From JAXGTD01 sp040775095 (GTDB lineage Bacteria; Pseudomonadota; Gammaproteobacteria; Chromatiales; Chromatiaceae), in assembly GCA_040775095.1 (NCBI GenBank), contig JAXGTD010000087.1, positions 1-18,625 on the forward strand: a stretch of 18,625 bases of DNA, in the 5' to 3' direction. Positions within the stretch are counted from its first letter, which is position 1. The number at the start of each line of letters is the position of its first letter. Position numbers and translations under genes: made by a program. Positions 6,733 through 12,619 of the stretch are shown piece by piece. Under the pieces are notes generated by a model. The model was not told where the DNA came from. It ran no database searches and saw only the letters and a program-made list of their open reading frames with translations.

Positions 6733-7128
6733 GTGGACAGCAGCACCATCCAATTGCCCGGCTCCGAGATCGCCGGTGTCACCCTTGAAGACGGGCGCCT
6801 GCGCGTTGCCTTCTCGCGTGCCTATATCATCAAGACCATGACCGGGTCGGCCGAGAAGACCCGATGGTGGCAGGCGGGGGAGCTGATCATGGACGGCGCC
6901 GAGGCGCAGACGCCGCTGCCCTCTGGCCGCTTCGTCTGCGACGGCGGCGACATCGATGAAAACATCTACACCTATCGGGACATGATCCCCATCCCACTGG
7001 ACAGTCGCGGGCGGACGCGCTGCGCCCTGCGTGTGCGCGACACGGGCAGCACCTTCATCGTCCATGGTGAAACCGTGCGGTTGGTGATGCGCGATAGCCC
7101 GAGGTACATCGAGCACCTACGCGACTGA
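6733..7128 (+). CDS. Conserved-looking hypothetical protein, 131 aa
   Basis: I do not recognise the family. The start is GTG 6733 with GGAG nine bases upstream. The product is soluble with no signal peptide or membrane segment. It has a beta-rich pattern and a distinctive centre (VAFSRAYIIKTM, TRWWQAGELIMDGAE, DENIYTYRDMIPIPLDSRGR) that looks like a constrained fold rather than a random frame; codon usage matches its neighbours. It follows ntrC by 132 bases and ends 93 bases before a bidirectional terminator. I recall similar small proteins in other Chromatiales-like genomes but cannot name a domain. Confidence 0.75.
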   Translation: MDSSTIQLPGSEIAGVTLEDGRLRVAFSRAYIIKTMTGSAEKTRWWQAGELIMDGAEAQTPLPSGRFVCDGGDIDENIYTYRDMIPIPLDSRGRTRCALRVRDTGSTFIVHGETVRLVMRDSPRYIEHLRD

Positions 7129-7213
7129 AGCCACCCGGTCCCCGGCCGACTCGGGGCCGCACACCGCCGCCCCGGTCAGCCATCGGGCGGAAACGCAGGC
7201 CGGCAGAACGGGC

Positions 7214-7250
7214 ACAAAAAAACCCGCGCTTTGCGGGCGCGGGTCCTTTT
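7214..7250. terminator. Bidirectional rho-independent terminator
   Basis: An 8-bp stem ACCCGCGC / GCGCGGGT (7222-7229 and 7237-7244) with a 7-nt loop. Seven A/C-flanked A's lie on the left, which become a T-run on the minus strand, and CCTTTT on the right. It serves the plus-strand hypothetical gene and the minus-strand 73-aa gene, with the better T-run on the minus strand. Confidence 0.85.
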
Positions 7251-7272
7251 ATCGCGGTTGTGGAACCGCGAT
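7251..7272. other. Second hairpin overlapping the stop of the 73-aa gene
   Basis: ATCGCGGTT / AACCGCGAT is a perfect 9-bp stem with a 4-nt loop (GTGG). It touches the stop codon of the minus-strand gene and directly adjoins the terminator, so that mRNA would end in two tandem hairpins, a layout expected to protect a stable transcript. Confidence 0.6.
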
Positions 7273-7493
7273 CAGCGCGCGGAGCCGACGATCTCGTGGG
7301 CCAGGTCGACCACCCTGTTCGCCATGTCGATGTAGTCCTGGCGATAGTTGGCAAGGAGCCCATCGTGGGAGGCCCAGTAGTCTTTTCCGGAGACGCCGTG
7401 CTCGTGCTCGAAGGCGATGAACTGCTTCTGCATCTCGAGCATCTTGTCGATCAGCTCTTGCTTCTCTTTCTTCAACGCGGCGATGTCACTCAT
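7272..7493 (-). CDS. Small helical hypothetical protein, 73 aa
   Basis: I do not recognise the function. The start is ATG at 7493 with a strong Shine-Dalgarno (GGGGAG about eight bases upstream). The product is highly charged and predicted almost entirely helical: MSDIAALKKEKQELIDKMLE, then a kink around HEHGVSGKDYWASHDG, then NYRQDYIDMANRVVDLAHEI. The heptad-like spacing suggests a helical hairpin or coiled-coil dimer. There is no cysteine and no membrane segment. It is a monocistronic unit with its own -10 and a double-hairpin 3' end, features of a well-expressed small protein. Confidence 0.82.
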   Translation of the reverse strand: MSDIAALKKEKQELIDKMLEMQKQFIAFEHEHGVSGKDYWASHDGLLANYRQDYIDMANRVVDLAHEIVGSAR

Positions 7494-7543
7494 CTTCTTC
7501 TCCCCCTACCGGGTGTCAGCGTGCAAAAATATGTCGACGATCA

Positions 7544-7549
7544 AGTATA
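7544..7549 (-). promoter_or_regulatory. -10 element of the 73-aa gene
   Basis: Minus-strand TATACT inside an AT-rich island (7521-7570) in otherwise GC-rich DNA, about 50 bases upstream of the start codon; the -35 region is poor. Further TATA-like words lie beside it, so the exact start is uncertain. Confidence 0.4.
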
Positions 7550-7783
7550 TGCCGAAGCCCTAATATACCATGGGAGAACCGCTCAGGGTCAAGCGCCGGG
7601 TGCCACTGCCTGGCAAATCCCGATCTGACGCGTTTCCCGCACGATCCGGGCATCACGACACTGGGACGCCGGGGTGTCAACCCCGTCTGCGGACCCATTC
7701 GATCGGCTTAGGCCGAGGGCCGGACCCGGGTGCCCGCACCCGAGGTCGACCCCCATTTACGACCACCGAGGATACAGCCCCGC

Positions 7784-8257
7784 GTGTTCCAAGTCATGCT
7801 CTTCGAGCCCGAGATCCCGCCGAACACGGGTAACATCATGCGCCTGTGCGCCAACGCGGGCGCCGCTCTGCATCTCATCGAGCCGCTCGGCTTCGTTCTG
7901 GACGACCGCCAACTGCGCCGCGCGGGTCTCGATTACCGGGAATGGGTCGAGGTGCGCACGTATCCGACCCTGACGGCCTGCCTGGAGGCGGTATCGCCTC
8001 CCCGGCTGTTCGCGATCAGCACCCGCGGCTCGGTGCGTTACGACCAGACCCGCTTCGCACCCGGCGACGCGTTGTTGTTCGGGCCCGAGACCCGAGGACT
8101 GCCGCCATCGGTGCTGGAACAATGGCCCGAGCCACAGCGGCTCGCGATCCCGATGCGGCCCGGCAACCGGAGCCTCAACCTCTCCAACGCCGTGGCCGTG
8201 GTGCTCTACGAGGCGTGGCGGCAATGCGATTTTGGGGGCGCGCACGCTCGGGCCTGA
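7784..8257 (+). CDS. trmL: tRNA (cytidine/uridine-2'-O-)-methyltransferase TrmL
   Basis: SPOUT-class enzyme that 2'-O-methylates the wobble nucleotide 34 of certain leucine tRNAs using S-adenosylmethionine. I start it at GTG 7784 (GAGGA about 11 bases upstream), giving MFQVMLFEPEIPPNTGNIMR and exactly 157 residues, the length of E. coli TrmL. Family blocks are intact: EPEIPPNTGNIMRLCANAG, LRRAGLDYREW, FGPETRGLP and the SAM-binding knot NRSLNLSNAVAVVLYEAWRQ. An upstream extension of the frame to 7730 has no similarity to the family and is not used. It converges with gpsA, with 92 bases between them. Confidence 0.96.
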   Translation: MFQVMLFEPEIPPNTGNIMRLCANAGAALHLIEPLGFVLDDRQLRRAGLDYREWVEVRTYPTLTACLEAVSPPRLFAISTRGSVRYDQTRFAPGDALLFGPETRGLPPSVLEQWPEPQRLAIPMRPGNRSLNLSNAVAVVLYEAWRQCDFGGAHARA

Positions 8258-8308
8258 TGCCGTCAGGCGTGCGACCCGGGGGGATCCGTCGAGGCGCCAG
8301 GATGGGCA

Positions 8309-8343
8309 TGCCGGGGCCAAGGGGCGCACCCCTGGTTCCGGCA
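8309..8343. other. Imperfect hairpin between convergent trmL and gpsA
   Basis: TGCCGG (8309-8314) pairs with CCGGCA (8338-8343), and inside it CCA-A-GGGG pairs with CCCC-TGG around a CGCA loop, with one bulge and a small internal loop. There is no T-run, so this is at best a weak or Rho-assisted terminator for the two converging genes. Confidence 0.4.
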
Positions 8344-8349
8344 CCGGGG

Positions 8350-9369
8350 TCAGCCCGGGCGGTCAATCTCGGGCTTGCCTGCCCGATCGAGCAGCAAGCG
8401 CGTCGCGTCTCTTGGCGTGCGGCCGGCGTAGAGCACCGCATGAACCTGCTCCGAGATCGGCATCTCGACACCCAGCGCCGAGGCTATCGCCATCACCGCG
8501 CGGGCGGTAACAACGCCCTCAACCTCCTGGCCGATACCCTGCATCGCGTGCGCGAGTGAGGCCCCGCGTGCCAGCGATAGGCCCAACCGGCGGTTGCGCG
8601 ACTGATCGTCCGTGCAGGTCAGTACCAGGTCGCCCAGCCCCGCAAGGCCCATGAAGGTCTCGCGATGGCCGCCCAGTGCAGTACCCAGACGGATCAGCTC
8701 GGTAAGGCCGCGCGTGACGAGCGCCGCACGCGCGTTGGCCCCGAACCCCAGTCCATCGGCGATCCCGGTTGCGATGGCCAGCACATTCTTCGCCGCGCCC
8801 CCTACTTGAACCCCGACGATGTCGTCGTGGGTATAGGCGCGAAAGCGCTCGCCGTGGACCAGTCGTGCGATCGATTGCGCGAACGCCGGCCTCGTCGCCG
8901 CGACGGTGACCGCTGTTGGTAGCCCGCGGGCGACTTCGGCGGCAAAGCTGGGCCCGGAGAGCACGCCCAGATCGCGCTCCCCGGTGAGATCGAGCGCCAC
9001 CTCATGCAGCAGCCGCCCGCTCCCTGGCTCGAAGCCCTTGGTTGCCCAGACGATGCCGAGCCCAGGCGGCAGAAATGGGGCTGCCTGGCGAAGGACATTG
9101 GCGAAGAACTGGCTCGGAACCACCACCAGGATCGCGCTCGCCCCGCGCACGGCCTCGGCGATGTCACTGACCGGCCGCAGAGGCGGCGGCAGACAATGAC
9201 CAGGCAGAAAGGCGCGATTCTCGTGATCGCGCCCGAGCGCCTCGATATGGGCGGGATCGTGACCCCAGAGCCGAACCCGGTGGCCGTTGCGACACAACAG
9301 CAGTGCCAGCGCGGTGCCCCAGGAACCGGCGCCGATGACAGCAACGTCTGCCGACGTGGTCTGGCTCAA
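8350..9369 (-). CDS. gpsA: Glycerol-3-phosphate dehydrogenase [NAD(P)+]
   Basis: Reduces dihydroxyacetone phosphate to sn-glycerol-3-phosphate, the backbone for phospholipids; cytosolic. The 339-residue product has the N-terminal nucleotide fold GAGSWGTA (13-20), the segment VPSQFF, SGPSFAAEV, the catalytic-lysine block VGGAAKNVLAIATG, and FMGLAGLGDLVLTCT. It starts with TTG at 9369, since no ATG or GTG is available in frame near the family N-terminus. That TTG overlaps the secB stop codon (shared TTGA), so it is probably translated by coupling. The secB-gpsA order is common in gammaproteobacteria. Confidence 0.97.
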   Translation of the reverse strand: MSQTTSADVAVIGAGSWGTALALLLCRNGHRVRLWGHDPAHIEALGRDHENRAFLPGHCLPPPLRPVSDIAEAVRGASAILVVVPSQFFANVLRQAAPFLPPGLGIVWATKGFEPGSGRLLHEVALDLTGERDLGVLSGPSFAAEVARGLPTAVTVAATRPAFAQSIARLVHGERFRAYTHDDIVGVQVGGAAKNVLAIATGIADGLGFGANARAALVTRGLTELIRLGTALGGHRETFMGLAGLGDLVLTCTDDQSRNRRLGLSLARGASLAHAMQGIGQEVEGVVTARAVMAIASALGVEMPISEQVHAVLYAGRTPRDATRLLLDRAGKPEIDRPG

Positions 9370-9836
9370 TGGCTTGGCTGTCCGCCTTCGGCCTCGGACT
9401 GTTCGGCCATCTTTTGCGCGTAGATGCTGTCGAAGTTGACGTGCTGCAGCACCAAGTGGGGGAAGCCTCCCTTGGCCACCAGGTCCGTGACCGCCTGCCG
9501 CGCGTAGGGAAACAGGATGCTTGGGCAGTACACGTAGAACAACGGCCCCACCTCTTGCGGCTGGAATCCGGCCACGCTGACGATCCCTGCCTGTTGCACC
9601 TCGATCAGGTACGCGGTCTGTTCCCCGATCTTGGCCGAGACGGTGACCGTCAGCACGATCTCATGGGTGTCTTCAGCGAGCTGGGCGACCTTGATGTCGA
9701 GCTGCAGAGAGCTTTCCGGCTTCCACTCCTGGCGGAAGATCTCGGGCACATTGGGCGACTCGAACGACAGGTCCTTCACGTAGACGCTGCGCAGCAGAAA
9801 CTGGCGCTCGACGGGTTGTTGTTGGTCTTCAGACAT
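9366..9836 (-). CDS. secB: Protein-export chaperone SecB
   Basis: Tetrameric cytosolic chaperone that keeps preproteins unfolded and hands them to SecA. The 156 residues (E. coli 155) contain the family blocks VYVKDLSFESPNVPEIF, EIVLTVTVSAKIGEQTAYLIEVQQAGI and the very typical YCPSILFPYARQAVTDLV and GFPHLVLQHVNFDSIYAQ. The start is ATG 9836; the Shine-Dalgarno is weak (GGA about ten bases upstream). It lies 78 bases after the rhodanese gene in the same direction and overlaps gpsA by four bases. A glutaredoxin gene, grxC, which lies between these in E. coli, is absent. Confidence 0.97.
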   Translation of the reverse strand: MSEDQQQPVERQFLLRSVYVKDLSFESPNVPEIFRQEWKPESSLQLDIKVAQLAEDTHEIVLTVTVSAKIGEQTAYLIEVQQAGIVSVAGFQPQEVGPLFYVYCPSILFPYARQAVTDLVAKGGFPHLVLQHVNFDSIYAQKMAEQSEAEGGQPSH

Positions 9837-9914
9837 GTTCTATCGTCCGGTGTCGTGGGTGGTCGGTTCGATCGTGGCAGACCAGGGATTGGCAGGCCAC
9901 GGGCGGGTGGCGGA

Positions 9915-10340
9915 TCAGCGGCGCTTTCGCGTGAGCGGCAGGCTGGCGTTTTCCCAAGCCATCACGCCGCCTTTCAGGTTGAACACCTCCTGAAATCCGG
10001 CCTTGCGAAGCAGGCTGCACGCCGCGCTGGATTGTGAGCCGGTGCGGCAGCTGACGATGACCGGTCTGTCCTTGTACTTGGCCAGCGCCGCGCTCTGGTT
10101 CTTGAACCCGTTCATTGGGATATTGACCGCGTTGATGATATGCCCCTTGGCAAAATCGGCCGCGGGACGTACATCGATGACCACGGCATCCTGGCGGTTG
10201 ATCAGCTCCGTCGCGCCGATCGGATCCAACGCGCCCCTGTCGCCGATGATGAGGTTGTAGGTCAGTAGGCCAAGGATGACGCCGAGCGTCATGAAGAGGA
10301 TCCAGTGGTTACCGAGAAAGTCGATCAGTTGAGCCTGCAT
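9915..10340 (-). CDS. Membrane-anchored rhodanese-like protein (YibN type)
   Basis: A sulfurtransferase-type protein likely handling persulfide sulfur at the cytoplasmic face of the inner membrane; the natural substrate is unknown. The start is ATG 10340; a longer reading upstream is arginine/proline-rich and unlike the family. The 141-residue product has one N-terminal membrane helix (about 12-32) followed by a single rhodanese domain (about 40-135). That domain has VIDVRPAADFAKGHI and the active-site loop CRTGSQS with Cys98 intact. Shine-Dalgarno is poor, and a good promoter lies 90 bases upstream. It heads the secB-gpsA unit and follows a regulator with paired cysteines. Confidence 0.92.
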   Translation of the reverse strand: MQAQLIDFLGNHWILFMTLGVILGLLTYNLIIGDRGALDPIGATELINRQDAVVIDVRPAADFAKGHIINAVNIPMNGFKNQSAALAKYKDRPVIVSCRTGSQSSAACSLLRKAGFQEVFNLKGGVMAWENASLPLTRKRR

Positions 10341-10427
10341 CGGGAATGGGCGTCGTTGTCGGTTGGCGGTCGGATTGGGAAACGGTGAGCGATGAGCCGG
10401 TTGGCCGGCCGCGGGCCCGGGGCCGCG

Positions 10428-10456
10428 ATTATATCGACGCGATGCGCGCCCGTCAC
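10428..10456 (-). promoter_or_regulatory. Sigma-70 promoter of the rhodanese-secB-gpsA unit
   Basis: On the minus strand: GTGACG (-35, 4/6), 17 bases, then a perfect TATAAT (-10, 10433-10428). The predicted start is near 10421, giving an ~80-nt very GC-rich leader. It lies in the 211-base gap after the ArsR-type gene, so the regulator and the operon can be transcribed separately. Confidence 0.7.
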
Positions 10457-10551
10457 CCCGAGCCGGGATCGCTTCGGGGATGCCGGCCATATGCGAGCCG
10501 GGGAGTCGTCCGCCGGTGTCGGGCCGGATGCGTCAGAGATGCTTGCGCGCT

Positions 10552-10920
10552 TCAGCGGATCTGGTGGCAGAACACCTCGCGCATCATTCCGATGAGGCGC
10601 AGGGTCCGGGAATCGCCGACGCGATAGAAGACGCGGTTTGCGTCCTTGCGCGACGCGAGGATCCCCTTGTCGCGAAGGATCGCAAGGTGCTGGGAGATAT
10701 TACTCTGCGAGGTGCCCACATGTTCGACGATCTCCTGCACGCTCACCTCCTGGTCACCCAAGGTGCAGAGGATCTTCAGCCGAAGCGGGTGTGACATCGC
10801 CTTGAGCGAGCGCGATGCGCGCTCGATGTCGGCATCGTCGGCAAACAGATCGAGGTCCGCTGACTGCTCGCCGTCGGCGTTGAGGATCGTGTGGGTCCTA
10901 TGATCGAGCTGTCCTGCCAT
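10552..10920 (-). CDS. ArsR/SmtB-family regulator with SqrR/BigR-like cysteine pair
   Basis: A winged-helix repressor of 122 residues. The core runs from about 33 to 118: LKAMSHPLRLKILCTLGDQE, then the recognition helix TSQSNISQHLAILRDKGIL, then the wing RKDANRVFYRV. It has Cys52 (in LKILC) and Cys118 (in MREVFC), 66 residues apart. This is the same spacing and context as the two cysteines of SqrR and BigR that form a sulfur bridge when reactive sulfur species rise (family knowledge). It lacks obvious metal-ligand clusters such as CVC near helix 3. A role in sensing sulfide or persulfide is therefore inferred, not shown. The N-terminal ~30 residues are acidic and unstructured-looking. Start is ATG 10920. 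Confidence 0.93.
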   Translation of the reverse strand: MAGQLDHRTHTILNADGEQSADLDLFADDADIERASRSLKAMSHPLRLKILCTLGDQEVSVQEIVEHVGTSQSNISQHLAILRDKGILASRKDANRVFYRVGDSRTLRLIGMMREVFCHQIR

Positions 10921-11045
10921 GTCGGAGACTCTATATCAATGATTCACCATACGATAATAAGCTCTTTAGGTGTGGCATGACAGCCTCTTTTTCGTTCCAG
11001 GGCCCCATCGCCCGAGTCTGCGCGGCGATTTCACGCCCTGGGATT

Positions 11046-11074
11046 CGGACAACCGTACCAGCGCGACGTATAAT
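11046..11074 (+). promoter_or_regulatory. Sigma-70 promoter of envC with a dyad around the -10 box
   Basis: CGGACA (-35, 4/6), 17 bases, then a perfect TATAAT (11069-11074). The -10 is flanked by exact inverted arms GCGACG (11063-11068) and CGTCGC (11075-11080). The predicted start near 11081 leaves a ~186-nt leader before envC. Confidence 0.65.
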
Positions 11075-11145
11075 CGTCGCCCCTCGCAACCCGGGCCGTC
11101 GGCATCGGAACAGAGCGACGCGTCCGCCGCTGGTCAGGAGTAGCG

Positions 11146-11262
11146 ATGAACCTCGCAAGCGTCGGGCTGGAACAGTCGGGACACCGTGTCGGCGGGATCG
11201 ATCGGGATCGTGCCCGCGAGCGCAGGCGTCCGTGGTCCGGTTGGCTGATCGTGGCTGGATGA
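11146..11262 (+). CDS. Possible 38-aa leader ORF before envC
   Basis: ATG 11146 is preceded by AGGAG at 11136-11140 (five-base spacer), a better ribosome-binding site than that of envC itself. The frame gives 38 residues: basic in the middle (DRDRARERRRPW) with a hydrophobic end (WLIVAG). It stops at TGA 11260-11262, only four bases before the envC GTG. This suggests a leader peptide coupled to envC translation, but codon evidence in so short a frame is weak and chance remains possible. Confidence 0.35.
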   Translation: MNLASVGLEQSGHRVGGIDRDRARERRRPWSGWLIVAG

Positions 11263-11266
11263 GATC

Positions 11267-12451
11267 GTGACAGGCGCACTCCGAACCCTGCGCGCCGCGG
11301 CGCTGGTGGTCGTGGCCGTCTGCGCGGTGCCGCTTGGCCGGGCCCAGGATGATGGCGAGGATCCGCTCACACGGCGCGAGCAGGCCCTGTCGCGGATCGA
11401 GCAGGACATGCAGGTGCTCGAGCACGACTTGACCGACCGCGAGCAGCGCCGCGATGTCCTCGACGCCGAGCTCGAGCAGAGCGAGCGCGACATCGCCGCG
11501 CTGGCCCTGGCCGGAAGACAGCTCTCGGCGATGGTCGATGAGCAGCGAAGCGTCGTCGCCGGGCTCGAGAAGGAGCTGACAACGGCGGCCGAGGCCTTGG
11601 AGCAGACGCGCGCGGCACTCGCGCAACTGCTGCGTTCCGCCTATGCAATGGGGCGCGGGGAGCGCTTGCGGCTGCTGCTCAACCAGGAGGACCTGGTCCG
11701 CAGCGGGCGTGTGTTTGGCTACTATCGCTGCCTCGGTCGCGAGCGGGCCCGGCGGGTCGCGGTGTTCGAGCAGCAGACCACGCGTCTGGCGTCACTGCGT
11801 CGTGAGGCCGCCGGCGAGGCAGACCGTCTCGCGTGGCTTGCCGAGCGCCAGGAGGAGACGCGCCAGCGCCTGGAGCAGCGTCAGGCCCAACGCGCCGCGA
11901 TCCTCGGCGAGCTCGAGCAGGCCATCGCGCACGGGCGCGAGCGGGTCACCAAGCTGCGGGCAGACTCGGATGCCTTGCGCCGCCTGATCGAGATCCTGCG
12001 CCGCGATGCGGAGATTCAGACCGAGCTCGGATTGCATCAGGAGGACCTCGTTGCGCGCAAGGGCCGCCTCGACTGGCCGCTGAAGACGGCCCGCCTGCTG
12101 TCGCCGTTTCGCGGCGGCGCCAGCGCGGCCGATGCGCATGGCGACGGCGTATTGCTGGGGGCACCGATCGGCAGCGAGGTACGCGCGATCCACCATGGAC
12201 GGGTCGTCTACGCCGATTGGCTGCGCGGTTTCGGGCTCTTGTTGGTCATCGACCACGGTGACGGCTATATGAGCCTTTACGGTCATAATCAGACGCTGCT
12301 CAAGGAGGTTGGCGAGTGGGTCGGCAGCGGTGATCTGATCGCTCTGAGCGGGGCCAGTGGCGGCCAGGATGCCAACGCGCTGTATTTCGCCATCCGACGC
12401 CATGGCGAGCCGGTGGATCCGGCCCAATGGTGCCGCAAGGACAGCGGATGA
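11267..12451 (+). CDS. envC: Murein hydrolase activator EnvC
   Basis: Periplasmic factor that, recruited by FtsEX, activates N-acetylmuramoyl-L-alanine amidases during cell separation. The 394 residues comprise a signal peptide (about 1-26, ending PLGRA), a long charged coiled coil (about 30-255, rich in Glu/Arg/Gln/Leu) and a C-terminal LytM fold. The LytM domain is degenerate: the usual HxxxD is replaced by DGVLLGAP, and the HxH motif reads ALYF, leaving no zinc site, while EnvC hallmarks MSLYGHNQTLLKEVG and SGGQDANALYFAIRRHG are present. This argues for an activator, not a peptidase. Start GTG 11267 has a modest GGAT signal. The ctpA-type gene follows after 168 bases. Confidence 0.94.
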   Translation: MTGALRTLRAAALVVVAVCAVPLGRAQDDGEDPLTRREQALSRIEQDMQVLEHDLTDREQRRDVLDAELEQSERDIAALALAGRQLSAMVDEQRSVVAGLEKELTTAAEALEQTRAALAQLLRSAYAMGRGERLRLLLNQEDLVRSGRVFGYYRCLGRERARRVAVFEQQTTRLASLRREAAGEADRLAWLAERQEETRQRLEQRQAQRAAILGELEQAIAHGRERVTKLRADSDALRRLIEILRRDAEIQTELGLHQEDLVARKGRLDWPLKTARLLSPFRGGASAADAHGDGVLLGAPIGSEVRAIHHGRVVYADWLRGFGLLLVIDHGDGYMSLYGHNQTLLKEVGEWVGSGDLIALSGASGGQDANALYFAIRRHGEPVDPAQWCRKDSG

Positions 12452-12619
12452 TGCCGGCCCCCGACGGCATAAAATTCGCTCGGTGCTGGAACGTCGCTGG
12501 GCGACCCCTATCAAAGCATCCGACAATACGGTGCGCCAGCGCGCGGGCGTGCAGGCGATCGCCGCCAACCCGGACCCACATCGCTCCGGTCCTCAACCCG
12601 ACCAGGGATTCTGACCCAC

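Larger units (their letters stand above)
10921..11266. promoter_or_regulatory. Divergent control region between the ArsR-type gene and envC
   Basis: A 346-base gap. An AT-rich part next to the regulator gene (10930-10965) contains a small dyad ATCAATGAT (10935-10943) and ATTC-N8-ATAA (10942-10957), a possible operator. On the plus strand it has the envC promoter (11046-11074) and a short leader ORF with a good ribosome-binding site (11146-11262). No other gene is visible. Confidence 0.55.

Noticed and set aside
5416..7116. Very long minus-strand open frame opposite ntrC and the next gene
   Set aside because: It spans two real plus-strand genes and a gap, has no Shine-Dalgarno of note, and its His/Arg/Gly/Pro-rich product is typical of an antisense shadow in high-GC DNA.
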